Positions 34,894 to 46,869 of a stretch of DNA of 64,000 bases are shown piece by piece (positions within the stretch are counted from its first letter, which is position 1; every line of letters starts with the position of its first letter). The translations under genes and the position numbers were made by a program. The notes beneath the pieces were generated by a model that made no database searches, was not told where the DNA came from, and worked only from the letters and a program-made list of their open reading frames with translations. The stretch comes from Cryptomeria japonica (taxonomy: Eukaryota > Streptophyta > Pinopsida > Cupressales > Cupressaceae). The stretch covers positions 614,216,977 through 614,280,976 of the forward strand of contig NC_081408.1 in the NCBI RefSeq assembly GCF_030272615.1, read 5' to 3'.

Positions 34894-35000
34894 TCGGGAG
34901 ATGAATCAATTTGCACACTTTTTACATGCACAAAATCATACACATCATACGAACTTCATCCAATTAAATCAAAAAATTTCAAAATTAATTCATCTCCCGA
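34894..35000. repeat. 13-bp perfect inverted repeat near the 3' LTR
   Basis: TCGGGAGATGAAT at 34894-34906 and its reverse complement ATTCATCTCCCGA at 34988-35000. They could form a stem with an 81-base loop in the element RNA. A 22-bp repeat (GGGGCATCACACATC...) follows at 35003-35045. Confidence 0.6.
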
Positions 35001-35149
35001 GGGGGCATCACACATCGAATCTGGGGCATCACACATCAAATCTGGGGCACGACTGGCAAATCAAAAGAACAACGCAAAAATTGCATTTGATCATAAATCA
35101 TGATAAAGCGTCATTTTCTTTGAAATAACATGTGCACACACGTCACTTC

Positions 35150-35163
35150 AAAGAGGGGCAAAA
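35150..35163 (+). promoter_or_regulatory. Polypurine tract of the gypsy element
   Basis: AAAGAGGGGCAAAA abuts the 3' LTR start (TGTAGACG at 35164). It would prime plus-strand synthesis. One C interrupts the purines. Confidence 0.8.
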
Positions 35164-36618
35164 TGTAGACGTATAAAAATGACCACATTCCTAAATGAAT
35201 ATTTTATGTTCATTTCTCTATTTAATTAAATCCAATTTAATTAAATTATCCACATTCTTCTATTTAATTAAATAAATTATTCAATTTATTTAAATTAAAT
35301 TCACTATACCATTTAATGAATAAATCATTTTATTCAATTAAATCCCCCTATCTACTTTTAATTAAATTCAAATTTAATTAAATAGTTATCCCAAATTGAA
35401 TAAATCTAATTTATTTAATTTCCCCAAACTTCAACCAAATTGAATGAAATTATTTAATTCAATTAAATCCTATTATCTCTCCATCCACTTGCAAAACCCC
35501 AAACCCCTTTCTAATCCCTTCTAGAATCTTCTAATTAACCTAACCCTCCTCTAAACTTTGTCACATCCCTAAGCAAAGGGAAGTCACTTCTCAAAAACCT
35601 TAAAGTCTTTGATAACCATTAAAGGTTTTCAACCTTCAACCACCAAAACCCTTAAAGTCTTTGAAAACCATTGAAGGCTTCCAACCTTCAACCACTTAAT
35701 CCCTAAAGTCTCCAATAACCATTAATGGTTAATTCAAATCCTCCCACATGGTTAAAACATTTGTTTTGACTCAACCTCTATCCAACCCAAGGGTCTCATC
35801 AGGCCATTAATGCTTTGACCATGATTATCTCTTAATCATTTGCACAAAGGTTTATCCTTGGATTAACTCTTAATCCAGTGGGTAAGCCTAACTTAGACTT
35901 GACCCTTAGCCTCTAGATAACCATGAGGTCTTCTCAGGCCTTTAATGCCTCCAACCTCTTCTCTCAACCCAATCCTATGTTGACACTTGTCACCATTTCA
36001 TTGGTGCCAATTGTGCACATGGATCCCCAACTTTCAAACTTGATCCTTGATTAAACCTTTCAATCTTGACCATCCATTGCCCTGTTTGTGCTATAAATAG
36101 AGCTCTCATTCCTCCATTCTTAACAATCATCTTTCAAAATTTGAAGCATTATACTTATGCTCAAATACTCTCAAGCTTTTTCATCATCTTTATGCTCTTC
36201 ATTTAGCCTCTTTTAGATCAAATATGCATGTTTAGATTACCTTCTTTATCATTTAGCTCGATCATAGACTAAATATAGTATGCTAGGATAGTATTCATAC
36301 TAACCCTGTCATCTTATCATATAGTTTATTGCATTTCTAGCATCATACATAGCTTAACATCTATTTCATACTAAATTTAGCAAAAGCATCTCTCGTTCTC
36401 ATATTTGCCATCCCTAAACCATTTTGCTCAGTGATCTGAGAGCAAAAATGTTGGTTTGAGGGACATTGTGAGATAGAGAACCATGGGACCCTCCTTGGGA
36501 AGCTGAGTAACACTACGTTACTCCATAGCTTGCATCAAGAAGTCTTGTGTGTGTGTGGACTAGTATTCTAATAAATTTTCACATAATTAGTTTTATTTGA
36601 CCACTTTTCCCGCATACA
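35164..36618 (+). repeat. 3' LTR of the gypsy element
   Basis: 1455 bp, identical to the 5' LTR over its first 1012 bases. It differs by seven substitutions and 2 bp of the GT microsatellite in the last 443 bases. TATA box at 36092-36099. Confidence 0.95.
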
Positions 36619-36623
36619 GTAAG

Positions 36624-37400
36624 ATCAATAAAGAAGTGGGAAATAAGATGATCCTCCTTAGTGTAAGAATATATAAGGATTGATGATAAGTTCTTAAAAT
36701 AAGATATTGAAATGTAAGATCATTACTCTCTATAAACCAATATATGATCATAAGATCATGCAAGATAATAGCAATACAAGATCATCATGTGAGGCACAAT
36801 CATATGATACTAAGATGCAAAAATGTGTGATCAAATAGTGATAATCTACTATATTCTCTAAAATAATAGGAATTGACAATAAAGGATTGTAATTATATAT
36901 AAATGGAAGGATATACAAAAATGATCTAAAGTGATAAATTTCCCAATGTATGAACATAAGATAATACTTTAAGAAGATAAATTAACCAATATACAAACAT
37001 AAGATAGTGCTTCAATAAGATAAAAAAAAACACTATATGAACATATGTGAAGCAAATAGTCTTGAAGATCATAAGATAGAACAAAGATTAAAGTATAAGA
37101 CATAAATCATTATGGGAAATTAGTAGTTATTAATAAAGATTAGATAATGTAAAAATAGGAGATAAAACATATGAAGTAAAAGTAGGATTAAAAAAGGAAA
37201 TAAAGTGAGAAAATATTAAACATGCCCTACAAGTGGGGTAACAGAATATGAAGTAAACATAAAAGATTAAATTAAACATATATGTTCCCAAAGTGAGAGA
37301 TAAGACATAAAGGAGATAAATAGCTACCAAAAGATAAAGTAGATGTGAAAAGTGAACAATATGAAAGATAAATTATTAATGAAGGAAAAGTAAGAGTTAA
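36624..37400. other. AT-rich spacer
   Basis: About 780 bases with frequent AAGATA and ATAAGAT words, no ORF and no recognised element. Confidence 0.5.
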
Positions 37401-37439
37401 ATCTAGGTGATAAACTAATATCTCATATCTAGTGGTTTC

Positions 37440-38060
37440 TCTTTTATGTTATGTGCCACCTCAATGTGTACATTCACTTTGTTGGTGCATCATTATTTTC
37501 TTGCATTTAGCTAACTATTGTATTGCATATTTGCACCTAGGATAGGATAAGATTACTTGGGTAGATATCTACCTAGGTAGGCATCACATGTATTGGTGTA
37601 AATAATTATTCATCTTGGATATTATTACACCTTACTTAAGTTTACTTAGGTACATGCATTATATAGTAGTTTGGGTATGAGACACTTGGGTGTTTGTGCC
37701 ACATTGGGATAGTGTGTGTAGGAGAATTTCCACCTTTTATGGTGTGATCTTGTTGTTACACTCCACATTCAGTGGGTGATCCACCTCATGTGGAATATTA
37801 TATTGTTTCTCCTACCTACCCACACCTATTTCCTACCTACCCTTGTTTATTATTGAGCCACATGTCATGTTTGTGTGCTCACATATCCATATAGCCTTGC
37901 CTATATAAGCAAGCTCATATTCATTGTATTTATCGATTGATGATCCAGTTGATTAGTAGTTTCATCTTGATAGAATATAGTTTATTTCTATCATATATTT
38001 TATCTCTCTTATTTGTGCTTTCCATTGCCTCTTGATCTTGGCAAAATCTCACAACATGTT
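37440..38060 (+). mobile_element. Possible solo LTR
   Basis: The segment resembles a retrotransposon LTR in texture. It has a good TATA box (CTATATAAGC near 37910) in a CCACATGTCATG context, T-rich transcribed sequence after it, and a CTCACAACA end near 38057 followed by TGTT. No internal domains, primer site or matching partner were found, and no target duplication was identified. Confidence 0.25.
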
Positions 38061-38540
38061 CAACTCATACTCCCTACTTTGGTAGAGATGTGGATATATG
38101 TTACTCATCTTCTAAATTTTTTTGTAAGAGTTATATGTAAAGAGGATTTTATATATTAGAATTTTCCTAAAACATGTCTCAAAATGATTAAATCACTTGA
38201 ATCAAGGTCAAAAACTAGGAATGTGAGATACATGATGTGGATGATGACAAGGATGGTTGAGAATAAAGATAATTTGAATGGATTATGGTATACTCCTAAG
38301 TGTAGGGTACTTTTAAAAAATAGATTATACATGATGCAAGAATTTGGTCTTCATCATGGTACTTGTCCAAGGTGTCATAAGAATGGTTTTCTCCCATGAA
38401 TAAAAAAATTATGTTTACTTTTCTCTCTTTTTTAATTTTTATGCAAGACCAAATCCTTTAGGTGTGGATATGTTAAATGATACATGAGATATTTATAAGT
38501 TTTTAAAAATCCTAGGCAAAAAATATAAGACACCAACTAT
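38061..38540. other. Spacer with one short unsupported ORF
   Basis: A 71-codon open frame at 38184-38399 ends in HHGTCPRCHKNGFLP, which contains a CxxC pair. It has no recognised family and no flanking gene signals. I see nothing else here. Confidence 0.3.
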
Positions 38541-39480
38541 GGACCTATTATGCAATGTCATGGCATAATAGGTCCTATTATGCAATGACATGATATAATA
38601 GGTCCTATTATGCCATGACATGACAAAATAGGTCCATAATTAGTCCTATCATACTAAGTAAACATGTCGAATTATTACTTCAGTGTTGGAGATGAATTAG
38701 ATGATGAAGTTGGCAATTCGAGAAAATCATGTCATGTCATGTCTTAATAGGTACTATTATGGACCTATTATGCCATGATGGCATAATAGGTGGACTATTA
38801 TTAAATGTCATGGCATAATAGGACCTATTATGCCATGATGGCATAATAGGTCCTATTATGCCATGACATGATATAATAGGACCAACTATAGACCTATTAT
38901 GCAATGTCATGGCATAATAGGACATATTATGCCATCATGGCATAATAGGTCCATAATTGGTCCTATCATACTAAGTAAACATGTTGAATTAGCATAGTTT
39001 TAGTGCTGGAGATGAATTAGATGATGAAGTTGGCAATTCGAGAAAATCATGTCATGTTGTGGCTTAATAGGTCCTATTATGGACCTGTTATGCCATGATG
39101 GCATAATAGGTGGACTATTATGCAATGGCATGGCATAATAGGACCTATTATTCCATGATGGCATAATAGGTCCTATTATGCCATGACATGATATAATAGG
39201 ACCAACTATGGACCTATTATGCAATGTCATGGCATAATAGGTCCATAATTGGTCATATCATACTAAGTAAACATGTCGAATTAGCATAGTTTCAGTGTTG
39301 GAGATGAATTAGATGATGAAGTTGGCAATTCGAGAAAATCATGTCATGTTGTGGCTTAATAGGTCCTATTATGGACCTGTTATGCCATGATAGCATAATG
39401 TGTCCATAATTGGTCCTTTTATACCATCACATGACATAATAGGACCATAATAGAACCTTTATGTCATTGCATGGCATAAA
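38541..39480. repeat. Palindrome-rich 292-317-bp repeat with CATAATAGG motifs
   Basis: A larger unit restarts at 38656, 38973 and 39265 (AAGTAAACATG...GATGAATTAGATGATG). Inside each unit GGCATAATAGG and its complement CCTATTATGCC alternate many times, giving dense inverted repeats such as GGCATAATAGGTCC followed by TATTATGCC. No coding potential. Confidence 0.85.
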
Positions 39481-39639
39481 CCTAAGCCTAAACTTTGATA
39501 TCTAAAATTTGAAGAGTAATGTTAATAACTTTTAAGGTTATACTAATAGTGGTAACTTTTGTATTGCCTAATGAGGATTAAGAACAATTTTGGTACATAT
39601 GTTCAATTTAAGGAATTTGAATGGTGGCTTGCTAGAAGT

Positions 39640-39770
39640 GGTTAAATTTTTTCGTTTTGATATTGTTTCGATTTGGTTTTGGTTTTCATTTTGATTTCCA
39701 TTTAGTTTCAGTTTTGTTTCGATTTAGTTTTCATTTTTGTTTCGATTTTATTTTCGTTTTGATGTTTCTG
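39640..39770. repeat. TTTCGATTT / TTTTGGTTTT low-complexity repeat
   Basis: Degenerate repetition of GTTTCGATTTAGTTTTCATT-like words. No coding potential. The surrounding stretch 39481-40140 is otherwise featureless AT-rich spacer. Confidence 0.6.
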
Positions 39771-40159
39771 AGATATCTAATTTGATATTTTATTTTGTTA
39801 ACTATCTAGGTTTGGTTTTGATTTGTAAATTTGTTGATTAGGGTTTAGAGTTAATTGTTGAAGAATATTTCAGATCAAAATTAAGAATTTACAAATGTAA
39901 AAACAAATTTATTTATAGGCTACTTTAAAAAAAAACTAAAATAATACCAAAAAATCTAAATAATACACAAAAAACAAGAAAAATATACAAGAAAATTACA
40001 AAATGTGAAAATAGATGATTGAATGTGTACCTGGGATAGTAGTGGAGGCTTGAAATAGAATCCACAGCACGAGGGCCCATTTTTTATCTCCTGATCTCAC
40101 TTCACTTCCACAATGAAAATGAAAAAATTCTCCCGAAAAAAAAGGGTAAAATGCGATTT

Positions 40160-40340
40160 AGAAACGGGGGCCCATTTTTAAAAAATGGGCCCCCGTTTTG
40201 TTTAATAGTAGGGCTCCGTTTTAGAACAAAACGGGGGCCCATTTATTTTCACTTCAGGCCCCCGTTACCTTTTGGCTTGGGGGCTCGAAGCATAAATGGG
40301 CCCCCATTTTTTGAAAATGGGCCCTCGTTTTAAAGAGAGC
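40160..40340. repeat. GGGCCC hairpin cluster
   Basis: Arms at 40162-40179 and 40181-40198 are perfect 18-bp complements (AAACGGGGGCCCATTTTT) around one base. Related units follow at about 40230, 40255 and 40290-40330 (AATGGGCCCCCATTTTTTG...), so the cluster is a set of nested inverted repeats. It may be a small MITE-like element or satellite remnant. Confidence 0.8.
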
Positions 40341-41880
40341 GTTTTCCAACGCGCAGACTTCTGCAAATTTGTGACTCATTACCTTGCACTTGCCCGTCAA
40401 CCAAGTATACAAAGAGAAAACATACACTTGGAGGTTGTCACAAACATGGAAAACAATTATTAATTTCCCTTAAGATATTGAAATGTGCCTCGATTAGTCA
40501 AATTATAAGTTCTTCTACAAACATAACTATAATATAATTATGTTTTAAATTTGGAGGATAATATATTTGGATAGAAATTGCAAGCTACACAAATAATGGG
40601 TTGGATTGCAATATGAGAAAAGAAAATGATGACAAGTACTAATGAATTGAGAAATGATGGAATCACAAAGATAGGTTAAAAAATGCCAAAATACGTTACA
40701 TGCATATTGAATAATAAAAATATGCATTTAAACATACTACATATCTACTAATATATAGATTTTTTAATCTAATAAAACTTACATGCACTAATGCAAGTGT
40801 AGAACCACTAAAGTACATAATGTATATGCTAACTAGGGAACACATAAAATAAAATATGATAGCTACATAAAAATAGCAAATATTAGATTAAAAGAAAGTT
40901 AAGTTTTCTAAGGCGATATTTGGATGGCACAATCCCTTGTAAAATTGATTTCTAATAAAAATCAATATTCAAACAGTTAAAAATATTTAGAAGGATATTT
41001 TGATGGGTGAAGAGAAAATATACCAAAAGATAGAGCACACTCATCAAAACATAGGGCACTGGATCTACTTAAACGTAGCAAAGCTATAAAGATTTGTAAG
41101 AATGTTTGTTGAGCCTACAAAATAAGGATTATAAGTTCAAATAAAAACATAATAGCCTATGATAGTGAACCCTATAAAAAAAATTAAATGTTAGAGGATT
41201 AAAAATTACTAAAAAATGTGTTACAAGGGTTGAGATCCTATAACTAAAATGTAGAGTGAAATTCAAGAAACGTGAAGTAGATTCTCTAAAACATAGAGTA
41301 AAACCATTAAAATAAGGCTCACAAGCACTTAAAAAGTTTAAAACATAAAAAAATGATTATGAAAGAGTACATGGGTCCCACCAAGTATGCTAGAGATGTG
41401 TATATGAAAAATATATCATGCAATTTGTGTCATAATAGTGCATCACTTTTGAGACATCTTGATGTTTACCTAAAATCGCATATTTTTTAGAAATTTAATA
41501 ATATAATCCTTGAGGGGTTCCATCTAAAAGGTTTTAACTGAAAAGAGTTAGATCAAACCCCCTTGGATAGAACTCCTCTAGCCTTAAATAATACCCATAA
41601 TGGAGTCTCCTTTGCACCTATCAAAATGCTAACAAAAAACTACTTTTTCTTTACCATTGGGGGGATCATATGAAGTCATTTACAAATTGAGTTTTTTAAC
41701 ATATGTAGCCCTTATTATAAGCTTTCAAAAAAGTATAATTTTGAATATATTTTATTTTATTATTTATTTATTTTACTTCTTGTGAATGTAGTTTTTTCAT
41801 CGAACATCAAGGTCTTCGCTCCACACACAAAAAAAATTACAAAAAATATATTTTTAAAAAATAATAGTCCTATACATATT
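40341..41880. other. AT-rich spacer
   Basis: About 1.5 kb without a supported gene, domain or notable repeat. Confidence 0.5.
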
Positions 41881-41929
41881 AATGTTCTTACTTCAACAAC
41901 AAAAAAATATTTCAAATGAATACAAAAAA

Positions 41930-42400
41930 ATATGTAATACCAAAGTAGCCTATTTCTTAATTATAGCTAATCTCACTTTAAAAAGTAATAATAGGCTTGT
42001 CTCGGCAGTGGCACTCCCACTAGGTACTCAGACAAACCACTTTGCTAAGGCAAATGCTTCTTACATTGGGCTTCAACTTGCAATTCAAGGAGGGCATAAA
42101 AAGGTATGGCTTGAAAGTGATTCCTTTAATATCATTAATTGTCTGATTAAACAGGCGTCTCCTAGTTGGACAATCAAACATTTAATCCAGGATTGTCTCG
42201 ACTTGATTGCCAAGCTAGATGAAATTTGAATTGCCCATATTTTTTGAGAGGGTAACCAACCTGCAAACTACGTGGCCAATTTGGGTGTGGTGTATGAAAA
42301 AATCAAGTGGTGGATGGAAGGGGAAACATTCCCAATGTATTTGTGTGAGCTGACATGAAGAGATGTGGTTGATCTTGCTTTCTCTCAATAGACGAATATT
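41930..42400 (+). mobile_element. LINE remnant A: RNase H domain
   Basis: The frame encodes the RNase H-like end of a plant non-LTR polymerase: NHFAKANASYIGLQLAIQGG, WLESDSFNIINCL, then, after a TGA at 42227-42229, AHIF-stop-EGNQPANYVANLG. This follows the pattern AE..A...GL, ESDS and REGN..AD.LA of the plant LINE RNase H (RVT_3). The 5' part of the element is missing, as expected for 5'-truncated LINEs. Confidence 0.7.
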
Positions 42401-42574
42401 AATGATGTCATCCTTTCACATGAGTAAAACCACTTCTTGTAATAAGTGGAATTGACACAATGTGAGGGCTTCCAGATTGTTCCTGGTCCCCTAGTTTTGT
42501 GTCCTATAGTTTGGGACTAGGTTTCAAATGGTAAACAATTAAATCGGCAAGGGTAATCTAAAAATGGGAGGAGA

Positions 42575-44345
42575 TAATAAATAGAATGGAGCCGAATTCG
42601 TGCTAGAAATGGGAATAAAACAAGGAATTGTGGGTTGAGATCTCAAATGGTGGCCTTTCACCTTACATTAAAATCTGCATAGTCAAGATCCCAGGGTGAC
42701 AAAAGAATTTGTAAAAGGCTAGAATAAAGGCATTCTCAATGCTTATGGAGTGAAATTCAGAATCAATGAGGCCTTCATAGTGGAAATTATTGGGTTGTTG
42801 ATGGATGGGAAGAAATTTTACAGAGAGCACAAGGCGACAGAGGAAGCCTTGTCTGTGTTCTTTAACAAGTAGAGTGAAAGAGACAGAGTGAGGAAGATTG
42901 CTGATGGGGGCTACAACAGAAAATATTTAATGAGCCTTTGGTTTGATATGGCAGAGGTCATGTCATGAGGTACATTACCTTAGATGGTCGTTTTGCAAGT
43001 ATTTTCTCTTATCATTTTACTATTTTAAATCACTTTAGACATGATAGGAAGATTTCTCTGTCTTTTAATCTTCTTTCTTCTTTGGAGCATGGACTCTCTA
43101 ATGATGCTAAAAATAGTGATAACCCTATGCTACATGAGGGGCTTATTCTCCTTATCAAGAAATGTGAAAAAATGAATGAGGTTAAGCCTTCTCCAGACAA
43201 CAAAATTGAGAGTAACCCTAAACCCTCCTCTGGCCCTGATGTGCATGTGGTGTTGAACACCAAAATTGAGGATGAGATGGGGTCGGGTGAGATGGCCATG
43301 GATTGGCATGATCTTCATGTACTTGATGATGACCCTGAATTTTGGCCCTTTGAGGAAGAGGGACCCCCCTACAAGACTACTCTTGGCACTAACAGTAGTA
43401 GAAAAAGTAAATCTCACCCAGTATTTGTAGCTAAGAAGTACAAAACCCCACCTTCCAAACCCTAAGAAAAGGGCCATATCAGCTCTAAAAAGAAAAAGGT
43501 GGGGAAAGCGGTGGATACAAAAGACAAAGGGGAAGACAAGATTAAATTGGATATACCCCTCACTATGGACTAGATGGACCTCAGAAATAGTAAAAGTGAT
43601 GTTGCAGATATTGATATGCTTTTTGCTAATTCTACTACTAGCCAAGAGAAGTGCTTTCATTGGGTAATTAGCAAAATTATTTTTATCAAACGGAGAATAA
43701 AAGAGATCATCAATACCTTCATTGGGAATCCCATGCTGGATAAAATTGATAAGCTTCTAAAAATGACCTAAAATTTGACCGAGGATGTGAAGATCATGAA
43801 AAATGAGCATGAAGCTAGAATTGTCAATTTGGAGAAGGCCATGGATGAGCTAAAAGGTAATCTCAAGGTTTTAGTGAACATTAGCAAAGAATCTATGAAT
43901 AACAGCGTTGAAGGCCTCAAAAATATGAATGAGAAAATCGCCGCCCATTAAACCCAACCACTCAATAGCATCCCACCATCAGCTGTCAAATCTAAAGGGA
44001 AAAATCTAGATAAAATCCACAGGGACCAAAAATGCAGATGCCTACTGGACTATCTTCTAGAACCAAGAGTAGGAACCAAGAGAGAAGCACCACAAGGAGC
44101 AGCATGGAGGAGCTTGAAGAAATCAACAAAAAGATTATTAAGAAAAAATTTGAGCTTATTGAAGCTCTTAGTTAGTTTTTGGGTAGGATTGCCCAAGTTT
44201 TACTATTATTTTTTAGTTGGGTTATGTGGGGTGTTTCCCCTATTTTTGTCTATGTTGGGCTGCTGGCTCTAGGTTGGTTTGCTACTGTTTTGCTTTTTCT
44301 ATTTCTGGATTTGGGTTTTGGGTCCCTGTAAAACCCACTTTATCT
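42575..44345 (+). pseudogene. Unknown ORF (family X, copy 1) downstream of LINE RNase H, with 3' tail
   Basis: Fragments in several frames encode DGKKFYREHKATEEALSVFF (about 42800-42870), then RYITLDGRFASIF and ILNHFRHD (42965-43050). An acidic region (DDDPEFWPFEEEG, 43331-43370), a basic KKYKTPPSKP and a C-terminal coiled coil (43760-43940) follow. The 3' end has a T-rich tail with GGGTCCCTGTAAAACC and AATAAAAAAGTAATAAAAAA (44310-44370). The family is defined here by its similarity to 46960-48310 in the same window. No known domain is recognised. Stops at 43463, 43571, 43769 and elsewhere show decay. Confidence 0.5.
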
Positions 44346-44599
44346 GAATAAAAAAGTAATAAAAAATAAATATGGTATAAAAAATTATTAAAAAATATGT
44401 GTCATGGATAGCACTATTACAAATCTATGTTTAAAATTTTATAATTTTATCCTTCCTACAAATAAATCTACGTTATATCATAATAACGTCACTTTTTAAG
44501 AAAATTATTAACTATAAAAAATAACTTATTAAAAGTTATCTAAAAAACTCACAAATAATAATAACAATAATTATGCTAAGTGGTAAAGGCTAAAAGATG
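44346..44599. other. AT-rich spacer between LINE copies
   Basis: Short AT-rich sequence, nothing supported. Confidence 0.4.
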
Positions 44600-46650
44600 G
44601 TTTTCCTTACTCTCAGATTATGCTTGTGCGTCTAGATAAAAAATTAATTTAGATAAGAGCATCTTATTTTTCATGAACGTTCCTAATGATATCTAAGTCC
44701 ACATTGCTAGAATATTGAATTGCCAACTTGCTTGCCTCCCCTCTTCTTATTTAGATCTTCATTTGACTGCTGGGAAGGTACCAAATTCAGTCAGGACTGG
44801 ATCACCTGAGAGGATTCAAGGAAAATTGGTTGGTTAGAAGGGTGCACTTCTTAGTAATGCAGGTAAGCTTGAACTCTTAAAAGCCTCCCTCCAAAGCTAG
44901 GTGTTCTATATCCTCTCCCTCTTTCATATCCTGGTGTCTTGAAACAAGAAATTAGATTAGATCTAAAAGAGATTCCTTTGGCCAGGTGTTGAGAAAAAGA
45001 ACAGAATGTCCCTTCTCGATTGGGGTAAAGTGTGTTGTAATAAAAGATCTGGTGGCCTAAGTATTCATGATTCCCACTCTTTAGATTGTCCTCTTATGGC
45101 TAAAATTGGATGCAAGATTCTATCAAAAAAGGTGGATTGGATGTATGTTATGAATTTCAAGTATCTCAATAGAAAGGACAATTATTCATTTTTATCCTCT
45201 ACGGATCTTCCAAGGGGATCCCATGTTTGGAATAGTTTGACTAAAACTAAAGACATCCTCTTGAAAGGTATTCAGTGGAAATTTGATAATGGTCATAGGG
45301 TGTGATTTTGGAAAGATCCATAGGTCTCCTCTGTCCCTCTAAAATTCCATCCCATTTGCTCTACCATTGAAGGTATCCTATTAGCTAGACTGGGTATTTT
45401 TGTGAGTGATTGTTGGATCCTTGGCTCTTTTCCACATAGATGGACTATGCTTCCATCTTCAATTTTGATCCTCCTTTAAGAACGGTAGCAATGGAACTCT
45501 TCAAGATAATTAACAATGTCAAGTTCTTACAGCTAGACACTTTGAACAAACTAATCTAGGCCCCTTCCAAAAATGGAAAGCATATGGTTAGTTTTGGTTT
45601 TGAGTTGGATTTTCCTTCCCCTCCCCCCATTTTAATTGGTTGATTTTTTAGATAACATATATGATTCCTAAAGTCCATTTCTTCTAGTGGACAGCTTGTC
45701 ATGGTAAGATCCTCACTATTGACAATCTCAGAAAATATTGTTCTCAATTTGTTAACGAATGTGTGATGTGTGAAAAGGAAGAGGAAAGTATCAATCACAT
45801 TTTGTTTCATTCTAAATTTTCTTGGAAATTCAAACAAAGGATATCAAACCTTTTACTTGTTAGTTGGGTTTGGGCTAGAGATATTAAAGATTGTGTGTCC
45901 AGCTGGTCCCCCCCTTAAATCATCCTCTTATTAAAGAGCTTTGGTGGCAGGCATTTGTCATTCTAGTCAAGTCTATGGAAAGAAAGAAAAATTTTCAGGG
46001 ATAAAAAGAGTGGTTGGGAGATGATTGTTGCTTCCATAATATCTATGTTAATAAAGATATGAATTTCTTTGAGAAAAGTAAGCACACGTGTCCCCCCTCA
46101 AGCGTGGATTGGTAGATGGCCAAAAAATGGGATTTATTTGACTATTTGGCTAGATTTACTGCCCCGCCCATAGGTTTTAAACTTGAACGGCTCGTCTAAA
46201 GGGAACCCGGATTAGGAAAGTGGGGGTGGCATGGTTTGAGAACATAGGAGTACTTTTGTGTTGGCTTATGTGGTTAATTTGGGCTTCCAGATGTCTAGTT
46301 TTGTGGAAGTGGCAGTCATCTACTACGCTCTAATCATTATTAAAGAAAGGAACTTCAATCATATCATTATGGAAGGTGAGTTGAAGAATACAATTCTCTT
46401 CCTAAATAATGAAGTGATGCTAGATTGGAAGTGCGAAAACATGGTGGCCAAGTGTAAGTCCCTCATTTAAGGAATTACTCATTGTCAACCTATGCCACAC
46501 AAGAAGGGAGGGCAACAAAGTTGCGGACAAGTTGGTATCTATAGGTTCATTTTCCAAGGATTTAAAAATCATGGAGAATATATATGAATTACCAGATTTG
46601 GTTCATGCGGTGATCTTTGAGGACAAAAGGGTTAATGATGGAGCATAATT
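44600..46650 (+). mobile_element. LINE remnant B: RT C-terminus, zinc-finger and RNase H
   Basis: Reads the final third of a plant non-LTR polymerase with many stops and shifts: INLDKS and an RT thumb-like region (44638-44870), then SLLDWGKVCCNKRSGGLSIHD (45008 on). NGHRV-stop-FWKDP and the zf-RVT block (AWTACHGKILTIDNLRK-type, with CVMCEKEEESINHILFH, about 45680-45810) follow. The RNase H end is ALIIIKERNFNHIIMEGE...RREGNKVADKLVS (46270-46550). The order matches LINE ORF2. The element lacks its 5' end. Confidence 0.75.
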
Positions 46651-46869
46651 CAAAAATCACCTTTATCACTTTTTTAGCCATCTTTTTGGCTAGTCATTTT
46701 TTTCTAAGGTGGTTGACGTCCTTCTCAAAATATAGAGTCATTGTCCTTCTTCCTTGAAAGTGTTGTTATTTTCAAATAGCTAGTTTTCACACTTCTTACC
46801 TAGTTTTTTCTCCAAAGCTCTATGTGCTTGAAATGAGGGGGAATTTAATTCAAACAAAACTAGCTTTTT

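Larger units (their letters stand above)
18061..36623 (+). mobile_element. Complete Tat/Ogre-like Ty3-gypsy LTR retrotransposon, 18.55 kb
   Basis: Two LTRs (18066-19522 and 35164-36618) are flanked by the 5-bp target duplication GTAAG at 18061-18065 and 36619-36623. Internal order: primer-binding site, long leader with short-motif arrays, 128-aa ORF, gag, protease, G-patch-like segment, RT, degenerate RNase H, second RNase H, integrase, antisense plant-mobile-domain ORF, motif array, polypurine tract. The integrase after RNase H defines Ty3-gypsy. The extra ORF before gag, the second (archaeal-like) RNase H, the large size and the antisense ORF are known traits of the Tat/Ogre lineage. The LTRs differ by only seven substitutions and one 2-bp indel by eye, so insertion was recent. 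Nonetheless gag-pol has nine stops, so this copy could not move by itself. Confidence 0.93.

Noticed and set aside
38184-38399. Small CxxC protein gene
   Set aside because: 71 codons, no family, no neighbouring signals. Kept only as a remark in the spacer entry.
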